A DNA stretch of 64,000 nt from Ananas comosus (GCF_001540865.1 NC_033629.1:840913-904912), one strand, 5' to 3'. Shown: positions 1-13,322, numbered from the stretch's first letter. A program made the numbers and translations. Notes: generated from the letters alone by a model not told the origin.

Positions 1-1302
1 TGGATGATCGGATCCTTCAATTTAAGATCGGAGTTATTGATCTTTATCTAGATAATGAATAGAATTTTCTATCAAAACTTCAACCTATTCGGATTCTTTT
101 ACACCGTTAAACTAGCAAGTATTCCATACCGGCCGTTAAAAATTGTCAATTTTGTGAGCTTTTGATCGTAAGGTAAATGATGTCGAAAAATTATGAAATT
201 TGATTTCTAGATGTTTCAAATGCTCTAGATAACGTTTAACGGTGTGGATCGTCGATTCGGAAGCTCTATCATCGAAAATAATTTATGAATATGAGGGCGA
301 TCGTACTCATAATAGTATAGTAGCCGAACTATATATATATATATATTATAACTGATTTTCTATGCTTCCAAAAGTTATTAGTGTTTCTAAGTTTTTGGTT
401 ATTGGATTAAAAAATATACCGTTAGTATGGTAGTGGCTATGAGGCTATCTATGGCTTAGTGGGTGGCTTGTTGAATAGCATAATTTAAAAAATAAAATTG
501 GTCAAAGAGATAAATTTAACGGTGAAAAATTTATAAGTATAAGTGCTTGGTAATTTTAAAAACATCATAAGTGGACTCTCTCTCTATATAAAGTGATTAT
601 TAAGATTTTATCGTCTAAATTAGTTATGTGTCCTCGTCCTAACTACAGTGGGATGTGCTATCCGAGAGATCAACGTAACAGTTGTTAGTTTTGAAATACT
701 TCTATTAGCCTAGTTTGTCAGAATCACGTGCATTGAACAAAAAAATATTACGAAGACATTCAGAATCGAACTAATCATCTCTTGGAACGGAAAAGAGTGT
801 AATTGATTTTCATAGCATATTATTATTCAGAAAAAAAAGCTAGATCTAATAGAAAGTGAATTAGCAGATGAAAGTGTAACGACAACAAAGTGAATTTTAA
901 ACAGTCAATTAATAATATTTTTTTGTAAATTTTGAAATGTACAAAAATTATATGCAGTTTTTAAAGTTTTGATGAATAAATAAATATACAGTAAGTATTC
1001 TTATTTTTGGAGGACTCCTGTTTTCCCAATTATTAGAACTCGGTTGAAATTAGAACCAATCGACATTTTTAAACAACCAAATTAATTCGTAATTACAGAC
1101 AAATTTGTGATTTGGGGGATTCCGAGCAGTAATGTTTTAATTTTAATTTAATTTAATCATCAGGTGCGTCGGCATCAATCATCACGCTTTTCCGAATCTC
1201 GAGGCGTGCGCTGTGCACTTTCCGCACAAAAAAGGGGTTTTAGCTCACTAGGGTTTAAGCCCACTTCATCCAAATCCACCGCGCTCGAGAGTTACACCGG
1301 AA
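1..1302. other. gene-free upstream spacer
   Basis: The sequence is AT-rich with stop codons in every frame and no recognisable protein, RNA or terminal-repeat structure. A short AT run lies near 333-348. The last 150 bases, up to the ATG at 1303, are richer in GC and in C+T, as expected of a plant promoter and 5' leader, but no clear TATA box was chosen. Confidence 0.5.
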
Positions 1303-3361
1303 ATGCACTTCCAATCCATTCCCACCGCTCATCGCCTCCCCCACCTCTCCCCTCTCCCCCGTTCTCCTCCTCCTCCTCCGCCTCCCTCCTCCTCTGCGAA
1401 AACCCTAAAACCTCTCCTCTCCACGAAGGCGCTCTCCCATGGCGCAAACGGCGCGGCGTTGACTCCTCCCACTTCCGCGCTCCGGAGCTCGGGCGCGGTG
1501 GGGAGAACCGGGCTCGACCCGTTCCGGGGAAAGCCCGGTTCCGTCTCGTTCTGTGGATTGACGCATCAGGTGTTGGAGGAGAGGAAGTTGGTTTCTTCCC
1601 CCTTCGAGGATGGTAAGGGTTCGGTGATTTGGTTTTTGGGTCCCCTCGCGCTTATCTCTTCGCTCGTGGTCCCCCAATTCTTTCTCGGTAATGCGATTGA
1701 AGCGTTTCTACGAGATGAGATTCTCGCAGGTGACTCAACTGGCTCTGTATGGTTTAATCTAGTAGGATTAAGTGTAAAGTCGCTTCATTTTTCACTCACA
1801 TTTCACCCAAAAAGAAATAAGCAATTTTTACTCATAGTCCTACTATAATTGATTGGTTCCATTTTTTGGTTCGTAAAGTTGAATTTAGCTCTGCATCTTA
1901 ATTTTTTAAGCTTCTGTGAGTTACTATGCTTGATCAACCAATGAATTTGTGAAAAGACCAAATTTTAGTGTGTAATCAGATATTAATCGTGTACTTTATT
2001 TGATACTTTAGTATAACTGTTTCCCATATGGTGAGAAGTGAGAACATTCTTAATTACAGGTTGAATTAACAAATCGCGCTGTTTAGAGAACATGTGAAAG
2101 TTCTGTGGACTAATAATGGGGCCTACATGGCCTACATGTAGAAGATTAATATAGAGTTCATATAATGAAGTTCATTTGTAAACTATCACATTTTATTTGT
2201 GTAAAATGTTGTAATGTTTTCTGCGCTCTACGTTTTGCTTTCAAGTTGGTGAACAAATAAATCAATAACGTTAGGTCACTATCCCAAATAATCTTCTTAC
2301 AATGATGAGGATCATCCTCCTAATGTCTCCGTTCAATTTACCTGGCTTAATTTATAATTTTTGATTTCTAATGTCAAAAGTTGAATTGATTCTGATTGAC
2401 ATTCTTGTTTGAGATTTGCAGAGATCATTACGTCCTTCTTGTCAGAGATCATATTCTATGTTGGGCTAGCTTCATTTCTATCTATTGCAGATAAGGTACA
2501 GCGACCTTATCTCGACTTTAGTCCAAAGCGATGGAGCCTTATAACGGGACTTCGAGGCTACCTCTCTTCTGCCTTTTTCACAATGGGTTTTAAAGTTTTC
2601 GCTCCGCTCCTTGCGGCCTATGTTGTTTGGCCTGTTGTTGGTCTTCCCGCCATTATTGCAGTTGCTCCATTTCTATTGAGTTGTGCTGCACAATTCGCAT
2701 TTGAAATGCAGCTTGATAGACGCCGTTCTTCTTGTTGGCCTCTTTTGCCAATCATTTTTGAGGTATGAAAAGTTTTTTACAGTTAATTATGGACTTGGGC
2801 CCTGAGATTTGACTCAGATTTCAATTTTGTTCTTGGAGTGTTAGTTGTAACAATCTAGTTGCTGAAGTTTTGAGTTAATTTGAATTTCTTCCTCAAACAT
2901 TGGATTGTAGATGGCAGGTCCCTCAGTGACCTGGATTTCCAATTCAGTCTTGAGTTTCAAATTTCACATAGACAAGCCTAAGTATGGTGTTGTAAGTCAG
3001 AACACACATTAAATTATACAATTGATCGTATGAAAATGAAATCGAAATCAAGATCAAATTACAGGGATTGTAGGAAAAATCTTTATTTACATAATTTACT
3101 CCTTGCATAAGGTTCTGAGACCTAACTTGTCTAATTCTGCAGGTATATAGGGTATATCAGTTAAATAAAGGAGCACATTTTGTTGAAAGATTGATGTTCT
3201 CAATGAGGGGGTCCTCGATCACACCTGCATTAATGGAAAGAAGTAGTGCTTTTGTTTCCATGCTAGCTGTTCTCCAAATCCTGGGTGTTGTTTGTTTGTG
3301 GTCCTTGATGACTTTTCTTATAAGACTTTTCCCTTCTAGACCTGTGGCTGAGAACTACTAA
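1303..3361 (+). CDS. unrecognised plant membrane protein, probably plastid-targeted (3 exons, 328 aa)
   Basis: Exons are 1303-1729, 2422-2762 and 3143-3361; all junctions are GT-AG and stay in frame. The first ~100 residues are rich in Ser, Pro and Arg with almost no acidic residues (a run of seven prolines near 22-28), which resembles a plastid transit peptide. Hydrophobic stretches follow at about 108-130, 145-165, 190-235 and 285-312, so this is a multi-span membrane protein. I recognise it only as the kind of conserved plant protein usually annotated 'transmembrane protein, chloroplastic'; no catalytic motif is visible. The ATG at 1303 was chosen because it opens the frame that splices cleanly into exon 2. 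An overlapping frame from 1164 does not continue into later exons. Function is unknown and plastid location is inferred. Confidence 0.8.
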
Positions 3362-5302
3362 TCATGGTAAGTTAACTGCTGGGGCTTCTTTCTTTGTGGT
3401 ACATAGTAAAGATATTGCAGTAAGGCATAACATCCACAGAGTAAATTTTAACAAATTCATGTAGTGGGCATATCAAAACTTTTACATTAAGAGAAAAACC
3501 AGGAGAACTCAACAATGAGCGCCCTCCCATATTCATAAATTATGCTTGCACTGAACTATTGGATGGCAGTATTAAATTCTTTAGTCTCTAACTATTATTC
3601 TGATGGTTTTGTCCGCGTTTAATTTCTTCAAAGCATACGGCAAATATCTGAGCGGCCTTATTATGGCTTTTCAATATATTGGCATGGTTTCATGGTATGT
3701 TCAAAAGCACAGCTAAATTATTGCCCTACCAAACCATGTTTTTACTTTCCTGGTTTGCTCCGTGTAACTAATATCATTTTTATTATCAACATCCTTCAGC
3801 GACTCAGTTGCTGATAACTCTGCCTATTTTGATTGGAGATGAGACAGGCGATGATAAGCTTTCTTCACTTGTCTGAGTTTGGCGTTGCCTTTCATGGAAG
3901 TCCGCGAAATAAACCACATTTATTAGTATTACTAAATAAACTGTCCGAACTTGTTACAGTCATACATGTCTCTGTCCTGAAGTTCACACCCCCCTTTTTT
4001 TTTTGTGGTTTCTCCATAAGTTAGCTGGTGTTTTCTATTTCTAAGTGTTACTCAATCTTGGTATTTTTTTTATTGTCTATTCATCCTTTATACTAGATTC
4101 CTTGGTAATGTACTAGATTTCAAGTGCTCGTGAATAAACAAGGAACTAATGATTTCCACCTTTGATTTTCTGTCTTAGGTACTTTACAACAGAAACTGCA
4201 GTCTGCAGATGCGCAAATGGCTGCTTAATGCAGGTTGTGTTTTTTGTATTATGTCGTTGCTCCGACGCGATCACGATGTGTAAAAAAGGGAAATATAGAG
4301 AGTTTTCTTACACCTTAATTCTTAAGCTCTTTCCATATAATTATTTCTTATTGTATTTTTTATCTTTTTGAATCCTGAAAACTTCTGATGAGCTTTTGAT
4401 CATGGACTGCTTAATGAGGAATTTCGAAAGTTTGCTTCTGCATTTATCGGCATCACGTGTTAATCGATATCGAGTAATTGCATGCACTTTTTAATTGCAA
4501 TACTAATAAATTCATAAATAATTATCTCCCTGGTGAATTTTTCACTGGAATTCACAACGGATATGAATTCTTTGAACAGTACTTTGCGTGAATCAGATTT
4601 TCTTTTTTGTGCATCTAACTAATTTTCATGCACTTGCTAAATCGAGGATTTACGTCGCAAAATTTATGGAGTTTGATTGATGAGATGTAAGTGTTGTATG
4701 CCTAATCTTTTTTATCCTAATTGCTTTGTATCATTATCTGCCCATTTCTCGTGTCCGGGGCTAAGAATTTAAAATGTTTTTAGTATCTGAAATGCATTTA
4801 GCTTTGTAAATTAAAATGTTTTATAATTGTTTTAATTTTTTAAACTGAGAAAAGAACCCGACAATGAAAGTAAAATGGGGAAAAAAAAATTGTGTTTTGA
4901 GAAAATATATTTATTCGAAAATCACCAAACTGATCTCTTACTACCCTTCGTACAAGTGATAATTACACCATTAGAGTAAATTTATTTTAATTAAAGTCTT
5001 TATTGTTAGGCACAATTTGCGTGAGATCAAAAATTTTTAACAGCCAAAATTTAATTAAAATAAATGATAAATGATACAAATATTAAAAAAAATTATTCGT
5101 AAAATTAAAATAGTAAAAACGTGGTAAAAAATTGGAAATTAATGCTCCGTACAGTACTCCTACTCTCCTCCCCCATCGCTAATAAATTACACACAAGTGT
5201 AGGACGCTGAGCTCCGTGGCTTTGGCTCAAACATTTTAAACCCAATTTTTTTCCTCACTTTTTGAAAGGGTTTCATTTTTTGCTTTTTCCTCTCCTTAAG
5301 CC
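3362..5302. other. 3' flank and intergenic spacer
   Basis: The first few hundred bases are probably 3' UTR of the upstream membrane-protein gene. The rest is AT-rich and holds only short chance reading frames. The final ~60 bases before 5303 are C+T-rich and likely the 5' leader of the histone-chaperone gene. No RNA gene or intact transposon was seen. Confidence 0.5.
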
Positions 5303-8300
5303 ATGTCTCCCGCCACAGAGGAGGACGAAACCCTAGCTTCCGATCCCATCTCCTCCTCCGAGCCCGACAAAGCCCTAGCTCCGGAGGAGGCCGCGGGAGC
5401 TCAAAACCCTCGCGGCAATGGCGATTCTTCGAGCGCGGGGCCCTCCGGCGGGGAAGAGGAGGGCTCCGAGCAAACCCTAGCTCGCGCGGACGAGTTGTTC
5501 GAGAAGGGGTCGAGGGCGATTGAGGACGGGGAGTTCCTCGACGCCGTGGATTACCTCAGCCGTGCCCTAGAGATCAGGTTAGGGTTTCGACCCTTTTTGT
5601 GGAATAGCTTCGTGAATGCTAGGGTGTCGTTAGAGTGATAATCGTGACTAGTTGACGGAATGTGCCCTAAATCTTTATAATTGAAGCACTCAGTAACGTA
5701 CATCAGTGGATTATTTTTGAATATCATCAGTATTATTATGCTTGAAAGTATCGTTGTTGCGATTCTCCTGCTAAGATATTATAGTTGAAGAAGCTTAAAT
5801 TTGAGTAGACTCAAAAAGTTTATGTTATTTGTTACATTGATTAGTGCTTTGAGCTTAGGATATACGATGTGTACAATTGTTTCATATGATATAATGCGGT
5901 GACAGGACAATAGTGTGATTTTTGTAAACAGAAACTTGAGCGTGTTTGTAGATGCAATACCAATTTTTTTTTGAGAAAAAAAAAAATCAGATTTTTTATT
6001 TTTGAAAAACCAGATTTTTATGCTCACTTGATAATAGTTTTACTTTTGTTTTTAATTCCTGTTTGCTAAGCTGCGAAGTATATCATATTTTAGAATACAA
6101 TGCTAAAATGATTAAACAATAAACAGTTGCGTAGTTTATCACTCAGGTTCGTGTTGTGGTTTACTATATAGGGTGATTATCACGATTCAAGGAATTTTAG
6201 CAACTTTGAACCCGATTGAGATAGATGCTGGCTAAATGGATTGCTACTTAGTTATATCATTTTAGTAGCTGCTATAATTTAAAAATTTGTTTCAACAATT
6301 CATTTCAATATCATTGTTGTATCCTGAAATATGTGTTTATTATTTACATGCTTTGCAACTGATTGCGTTTTTTTTATCTCTTTCTGAGTTTATATAGGGT
6401 TGCCCATTATGGAGACCTTGCTCCGGAATGTGCCAGTGCATATTATAAGTATGGTTGTGCTCTACTCTGCAAGGCTCAAGAGGAAAGCGATCCATTGGTT
6501 GTGCCTAAGAATATAACAAATCCAGAAAATGCCAAATCTTCTACAAACATGGATGCTAGTGGGAGTTCGAATGCTTCTGCTGGTGATGCAAAAGAAGATG
6601 TTGAAAATATGGAAGGTGAAGGAGGTATATAAATATCATTCAATTTACTAATATTCTATACGTCCCATTAGAAGTTGATGATCAGATTATTTCTTTTGTT
6701 CGATTGGATAGTCTCACCGCAAGGAACTTAGTTTCCAACTGTAACATTGGTATAATTGTGTTGCATGTTTGTTGGTCCACTTATCAGTGTTTGAGAACTA
6801 ATTTTGTAGATGTTATCGAGGCAAATATGATGTTTACTTTTAGAGCATTTTCAAAAGGTAAGTAGTAGGTATTCTTAGGTACATATTAGGTTTATGTGAC
6901 TCTGGTAGAGAAGGATTTATCATTATTTGGTGTCGATGTCATTTCCTGTATGTGCAAATTCTTTTTTTTCTTTTCTTTTTTTCTTCGGTTGCAAGTATAA
7001 TTGCCTTCTCCTCCTTTTTGCAATATCATAAATGATGATGTTATGTTCTATTCCACAAAGGCGGTAGTGGCGATGATGAAAGTGAAGGGGATGATGGAGA
7101 GGCAGCAGAAGCAGATGAAGATGAATCTGATTTGGATCTGTCCTGGAAGTTGCTAGATATTGCTAGGGCTATTGTTGAGAAGAGCCCAGAAGACACTATG
7201 GAGAAAGTCAATATCTGGGCTGCTCTTGGAGAGGTTTCTATGGAAAGAGGTTTGCTTTTTCTGTGTAATGCGTCACAGACTATTATCATAACTTGTATTT
7301 TATCTCTATTTACTTTGATGTAACCTCCAGAGGACATTGAGGCTTCCCTCAACGACTACAAGAAAGCTCTATCCATACTGGAATGTTTGGTTGAGCCAGA
7401 CCATCGCCGGATTGTTGAATTGTATCCTTACCATGTAACATATCAAACCTGCTTAGTTACTTTTCATCTTTTTTAGCTTGGTGCTTGTGACTTATTTGGC
7501 CTGGCTTGTGAAGCACCTTCTATACTCAAGTAAGCAGAAGCTCATAGAAGCCGGACGCTCAGTAAATGAAAAGTTTGGAGCATTACTAGGATGAGAAGCT
7601 GAAATAAGTTTTTGCATACATAAGCAGAAGTTTCAATTTGAAGCTTCTGCTTCCACTGCAGTTATTTGCTGTTGAGGAGAATTTAATGCTTATTTGCACA
7701 ACTCTAGTACAGCAGCACTTTTGGCACATGCTATTAAACAAGAGTGCCATTTAGAAGTAACTGCTATGGATGGCAGTCTCTTTTTCGTGGGCTCCTTAAT
7801 TGGCTATCAGAAACTTCAGAATATGCTTGGTTTTAGAGCTGGATTTGAAGATTGGAGAAGCCATACCCTATTGTAGAAAGGCTATCTCGCTGTGTAAGTC
7901 CCGCTTACAGCGCCTTAAAGAGGATGCAACCAAGGCAGATGCTACATCCAGCTCAAATACGAGTGGTGATCTACCTCCTGTCGAGAAGGGTTCTGGAAGA
8001 AAATCCAGTCTGGAAGATGAGATAGAGTTGCTCAGTGGCTTTTTATCTGAGCTTGAGAAGAAGGTATTTTGGCTGCGATAAGTTTCATAAATAGAACTCA
8101 TTATTATCGACTAAAATGGCTCTACTAGTAGTTAGAAAAAAATTCTCATTATGGCATAATTTTTGCAAAAAAAAAGAAAATTCCCATTTGTTGCTCAGTA
8201 TTGCAATTTTTGGCCGATGTCTGCAAATGCCCCTGCATTAATCTTTGATGTATATATTCATCACATGAAAGGTATTTGGTCCCTACAGCTATATGTTTCT

Positions 8301-8794
8301 TTTATTATTTGCCGTTCTTAGTTTCCTTGACTGAATAATATGTTCTTTAGCTGCTAGAAAGCAATAAACACCCCTCCCCTTGTGAATTGCAGCTCGAAGA
8401 CCTGGAGCAAACCACGACGAACCCACGTTCTGTCGTATCGGAAGTCATGCAAATGCTTGCCTCTAAGCCATCCGGTGAAAAGAACCCGCCTAGCACCAGC
8501 AGTGCGGGCGTCCGATCAGCATCACTAACTTCTTCGCAGGTGGGTGTCGTCAGCAACGGTTTCGACTCCCCAACGGTTTCCACTGCTGCTACGGATGGTA
8601 GTGCTGTCACTCACTTAGGTGTTGTCGGAAGAGGAATTAAACGTGCTGTTGTCAAGCCAATCAGCGCTGAACCGCCGTCCAAGAAGCCTGCTATGGCTAC
8701 GGATTCAGTTGCTGAGAAAACTGGTGATGCTGGTGCTTCTGAAGCCGTTGGGTCGGCTTCTGCTTCGCAAGATGCCGAGCCTCTTTTGAAGTAA
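5303..8794 (+). CDS. NASP: NASP-type histone chaperone, SHNi-TPR protein (6 exons, 478 aa)
   Basis: Exons are 5303-5577, 6398-6624, 7061-7249, 7331-7421, 7811-8063 and 8393-8794. This is a nuclear escort protein for H3/H4 (and H1) histones of the NASP/N1-N2/Hif1 family. Visible features are: a first TPR helix pair at about 58-115 (ADELFEKGSRAIEDGEF, then AYYKYGCALL); a long acidic insert at about 120-195 rich in Glu, Asp, Ser and Gly; further TPR units at about 200-285, including the SHNi-type stretch ending NFRICLVLELDLKIGEAIPYC; a coiled acidic helix at about 325-352; and a C-terminal basic patch (GIKRAVVKPISAEPPSKK) that could be a nuclear localisation signal. Length is close to the Arabidopsis protein (~490 aa). 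The donor at 7422 and acceptor at 7810 were picked because they restore the family sequence ELNFRIC. Telobox-like AACCCTAG words recur in exon 1. Confidence 0.93.
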
Positions 8795-9000
8795 CTGCAC
8801 TTCTTTTAAAGTTTATCGTCTAGGGTTTAACCCCGTTCTCGAAACTGAGTGTCTTTTACAGTATTTGAGTACGTTTCAACTGAGTAGGATCTTTAATGTT
8901 GCCTTTTTCTGTAACGTACTGAAGACATATTGTAGAATACTTTTGCGTTTCTCTGTGCTTGTTATTGTCGGCTTTTCTCTGCATGAAATTTGCAGTACCC

Positions 9001-9020
9001 TTTTTTTTTTTTTTTTTTTN

Positions 9021-9067
<47 letters not shown>
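9001..9067. repeat. poly-T / (CT)n microsatellite
   Basis: A run of 19 T, one N at 9020, then about 23 CT units. The N probably marks a join or unresolved slippage, so the true length may differ. Confidence 0.95.
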
Positions 9068-9069
<2 letters not shown>

Positions 9070-9476
9070 CACCATAGTTTATGTTAAAGTTATGCGGAAA
9101 TAACAAGAGTTATTAGAGCAGTTGCTATCGTTACTCCAATTCAAAGTTCCAGTTATCGCCAAAACAGAACAAAACAACGGACGGGACATTATCCTTTAAA
9201 TTTTCCTTCCGAAAAATAAAAGCATAAAATATAATAATAACAAATAAATAATAACTCATAATGAAGTCTCTCAATAATTAGTGCACAATTATTCCGTACA
9301 GTATAACAATGTCGTGGCATCCTTGAGATAAAACCGAAGCTTTGTTTATACTTTTCCAACCTGTAATAAAGGAATGTCAAAAGTCTCCATCAGGTCAATT
9401 CATATCATTAATTCGTTATACCAAAAATATATTTTTCATATTAAAAAAAACCTAAAATCCACAATTCGTGCAACGG

Positions 9477-9580
9477 CACGTGTAGCGCGAGTGGCGAGCG
9501 TGTAACAAGGGCGTTGAAAAGCGCGGGAGAGGAAAGATCTCCTCCGCCCTCCGCACGCCACGTGTCCACCGCCGACCGAC
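9477..9580 (+). promoter_or_regulatory. ABRE and DRE/CRT elements upstream of COR413
   Basis: CACGTGT at 9477-9483 and CCACGTGTCC at 9558-9567 match the ABA-responsive element (G-box core). GCCGAC at 9571-9576 and ACCGAC at 9575-9580 match the CBF/DREB-bound dehydration/cold element. They lie 180-285 bases before the ATG of a cold-regulated membrane protein gene. The motifs are seen directly; cold and ABA control is inferred from the known biology of both the motifs and the gene family. Confidence 0.7.
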
Positions 9581-9759
9581 ACTTCCTCTACTAGTTTAGC
9601 AGTGGAGAGCATTTATTATTTCCCCAATCAACAACAAATTACTATTATTATTATTTTCTTCATTATTATTATTATAATTACACTTCATCATCGTCGTCAT
9701 CATCATCTTCTTCTTCTTCTTCTTCGGAAGTAGAAAGGGATCGAGCTAGGGTTTGGGAG

Positions 9760-10732
9760 ATGGGGAAGATGACGTTCATTGCGATGAAGACGGATGAGAT
9801 CGGCGGCGGCGGCGGCGGCGGTTTCGAATCAGATCTAAAGGAGCTCGGCGCCGCCGCACGGAGGCTCGTCCACCATGCCTTACGCCACGGTAGCGGCGTC
9901 GGATTCGCCACGACCTTCCTCAAATTCCTCGCTTCGTGCGCCGCTATGTGAGATCGCGATCCCTCCTATTAGTTTCGCAGTGATCGATTCCTTTGGTTCT
10001 CGGATGAGGAATTTGTTTAGTCTAGGGTTCGTGATTGGTTCGTTTGATTCGGATTACAATGGTTGTGATTTGAAAAGGCACGTGGATTGTTTATTTTTGG
10101 TTAAAACGTTGATCAGGGACCCCCTCAGCTACCAATCATTCTTTTGATTTACTCCTAGTTAAAATTTAAAGAATTTTAATTTGAATTATCTTTTACAAAT
10201 CAGATTAGGGATTTGGTAAAATCATTGGCTTCGTTAACTACCAACCATTAACAGTTCATGAAATCTGCAGTTTCAGAGCCGAAAAAGTGATCTAAAAATC
10301 ACCATTCAATTTAACAAAATTGTTAATCAAGGGGAAATATGGGTTAAAACAGCAGGGGATGCATAAAACTATAATACCATAAAATGCTTGATGTCTCAGA
10401 TAAAATTAGAAACCCGCAAACATGCTTCTAAGTTTATAAACATTCCACGAAGTGATATTTTGTGGAAAGATGAGAAAATTTTTGCCTATACATACTTTTG
10501 CCGCACCCTAGATGCTAATATTGATATGTTTGCGCAAACATTTTTATCGAAAATTTTAAGCGAAAATGTAAATTTAATAACCTCTCTCTCAATTTGTGTT
10601 CTTGCTGTAGATATTTGTTGATATTGGATCGGACAAACTGGAGGACCAAGATGCAAACTTCGCTTCTCATTCCCTACATTTTCTTAAGCCTCCCTTCTGT
10701 ACTTTTCTATTTTCTGAGGTGATCATTTTTCT

Positions 10733-10763
<31 letters not shown>

Positions 10764-11568
10764 CTCTCTCTCTCTTCTGCTTTGGCTATGTTTCTCGACA
10801 TTTTCGCACGTAACAGTTTCAGAGCATTGAGCGAAAACCATTTCGCGCAATCGCTAATTCAATTCACGATTAATGTAATCTATAGAGATGATATAGATTA
10901 GTATATCTTTCTGTATATACCATCATATCCTATTTGTGCCAATTTAATTCACGAAATTCTTCAGAGGAGAGGTCGGAAAATGGATTGCTTTTGTCGCAGT
11001 CGTGCTGCGGCTCTTCTTTCCTCGACACTTCCCTGGTATGGTGTTAATAATTGTTTTGCTTCAATGATCATTTGGTGCTTCTGTTTTTTATTACACTTAG
11101 ATCTCTTTACCGTCATTGCGTTGAATGATCTGTTCCATAGCATCAGATCTCTTTTCCTGAATTTGTAGTTATTCAATTGAGTACCTTCTCACAAGTAAAA
11201 GAAAATTTGCATGAAATTCAAAATGAAAACTCTTTTTTTTTTTCCAATCTTGAAATTAAATAGTTTTGCTAGAGAACCATGATTGTTTTTTTACTGTGTC
11301 CTCTTTGAGTGTAGATTGGCTGGAGATGCCTGGATCTTTACTCATCCTTCTGGTGGTTGCTCCTGGTTTCTTGGCGGATACCGTTCGGTGTAGCATAGTC
11401 GGCGTCATGATATGCTTATTCATCGGCTGCTACCTTCTTCAGGAGCACATTCGTGCGTCGGGTGGATTCAGGAACGCGCTCACCAAGAGCCACGGCATAT
11501 CGAACACCCTCGGCATCGTTCTTCTCTTGGCTTATCCTACCTGGTTCTTGGTGCTTTATTTTCTCTAG
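9760..11568 (+). CDS. COR413PM: COR413 cold-regulated plasma-membrane protein (4 exons, 206 aa)
   Basis: Exons are 9760-9947, 10611-10718, 10965-11035 and 11315-11568. The product is a multi-pass membrane protein of the COR413/WCOR413 family, linked in other plants to cold, drought and ABA responses and thought to stabilise membranes. Family hallmarks are present in order: LAMKT-like start (FIAMKTDE), LKELGAAARRL, FATTFLKF, YLLILDRTNW, GKWIAFVAVVLRLFFPRHFPDW, and the C-terminal LLQEHIRASGGFRN followed by SHGISNT and a last hydrophobic helix. The absence of a transit peptide and the LILDRTNW block place it with the plasma-membrane rather than the thylakoid group. A poly-Gly run (GGC repeats) occurs near residues 15-21. 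Intron 2 contains a ~27-base T tract. Upstream ABRE and DRE motifs agree with cold regulation. Confidence 0.96.
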
Positions 11569-13322
11569 GCACTTTTCATTCCGAATTCTCCCACATGTAC
11601 ATTTTTTTTTTCCCCTTTTTTGGGCTTGTGATTGTGAATGTTTTGTTGGTTCAGATTTTACATATATGACTCGATTTCTTGTTGTTTTATGTTCTGTACG
11701 TAAACAGTGGGGGAAAAGTTTAAGTGTGCTGCTGTGAAAAAGCTACTGAAATGCCATATAATAGTTTAGTCACTTGTACATCGGGCCAGGCCGGTTTTGG
11801 GCTGGAGACCTCATATTGGACTAAATCCTCGATTAAACCTGATCGAGCGCGATCCAAGGGCCGGATTTGCTGAGACCAATTTTAGGAATTAAAGAAAAGT
11901 ATATATAAAAAAAAAAAATTCAGCCTAGTTTTTGGACATTTTGGTGTGAAAATTGAAAATTTTGCTTCTAAAAGGGTATTGGGGGTATTAGAGGGATGGT
12001 GGGGCCCAGTATGATTCTAGGGACACGTGGCGAGCTCAGAACCGTTGGTAGAGAGATGGGTGCCCTTTTGATCTCCACCCCACGCGATGATCAAATCACC
12101 AGAGGATTCTTTCTCAAAAAAAAAAAATCACCAGAGGATGCTGGTGCAGGGGTTCGAATTCGATGCCCCAGACTCTTTCCGCGAACGCTTTCGAATCACG
12201 AAACGTCTCATCACGAAAAGCACGAAGAGTTCAGCGAATCAGACGGTCTAGGATCATCTGCGGGCTCCACATCTCCATCGCCGACCTTTGGTTTCCGTGG
12301 AGGCGCACCATTTAAAAATAAAAAGGAAATATATAATAGTTATAATATTCTCTAATAAACGTAGTAATAAATTCTCACCAAATTTATGCCTCACTAGTCT
12401 AAAAACAAAGATCACGCACAAGCCAATGCGATGCGCACCATCCATCTACTAATGGTGTAGGCAATGTGCAATGAAAAAGCCAATAAATTTAAGTATTTAA
12501 CCAAAAAGTTCCTAACATAATTATTTTTTTTTTATTTACCGTCCATCATGTAAATAATAATATAGGCTTTAAAGTTTTATAAATAATATGAGTGCTAGAG
12601 CTATAAGACAAATTTTATGTGATAATTTTTTAGAGTAATAATATATGGAGCAAACTGTACTGATTTATTTGATATATATTTTTTTACATCTTCTTAAAAA
12701 TTCAAGTGTATTTTTATATACTTCTACTAAAGCGAATTGGATTCGATATACTAGAAAATAGAAAACTTACACTATTAGTCACATACATTATGTTTATATT
12801 ATTTTTTTTTAAATCTTAATTTGTTGCATTAGATAGTAAGTTTGATTCATTACCTTTATCAATTTACTAGATATAATCTTCTCTCTTCTTTAACTCTGCA
12901 GCTACGTACATCGTTTATTAATTACACGTGGCAGAGCTTTAAATGATATTATAATCTAAAAGCAAACTTTAACGCTGGACGTAGTTAAAAAAATAAAAAA
13001 GGAAAAAAAAGTTGAAGAGAGGCGGTGCAAAAAATTATATAGAATATTCTCCACGCCTCTTTTGACTCTCCCAACCCAGCTCCGTCCACCCAAAGTGCCC
13101 GCTTTTTCTCATTTCTTTTATATTATTATTATTATTATTATTATTATCATTGTTCATTTACCCCCTTCTCCCTCAAATTAAATCAAAAAACAAATCGATC
13201 GAAAAAACCTGAAAAAGAAAAAGGGGGCGCGCTCGATTTCATCTCCTAGACCCACCCCCATACATGGAAAGGGGACGAAGAGGATTCGAGAGGAAGCGAT
13301 TACTACTAGTACCGCTGCGAGG
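11569..13322. other. intergenic spacer
   Basis: Probable COR413 3' UTR, then a stretch with a G-box (near 12022) and a short direct duplication of TCACCAGAGGAT (about 12097 and 12129). The rest is AT-rich to about 13000. An (ATT)n microsatellite sits at about 13122-13148. The 13020-13320 segment is the likely promoter and leader of the CASP-like gene. Confidence 0.5.

Larger units (their letters stand above)
8795..9759. other. intergenic spacer and COR413 promoter
   Basis: Contains probable 3' UTR of the histone-chaperone gene, a poly-T plus (CT)n microsatellite interrupted by an N, an AT-rich stretch, then a GC-rich promoter segment with stress elements (listed separately), and ATT/CTT repeats at 9640-9725 in the probable leader. 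Confidence 0.6.

Noticed and set aside
1164..1616. 150-codon frame overlapping the first gene
   Set aside because: It does not splice into the downstream conserved exons, and its composition is that of a GC-rich shadow of the 1303 frame.
8865..9106. Leu-Ser and Arg-Glu repeat frames
   Set aside because: Translations of a (CT)n microsatellite that contains an N; not genes.
11996..12355. 119-codon frame downstream of COR413
   Set aside because: No family features; it crosses a poly-A tract and a short direct duplication, so probably non-coding.
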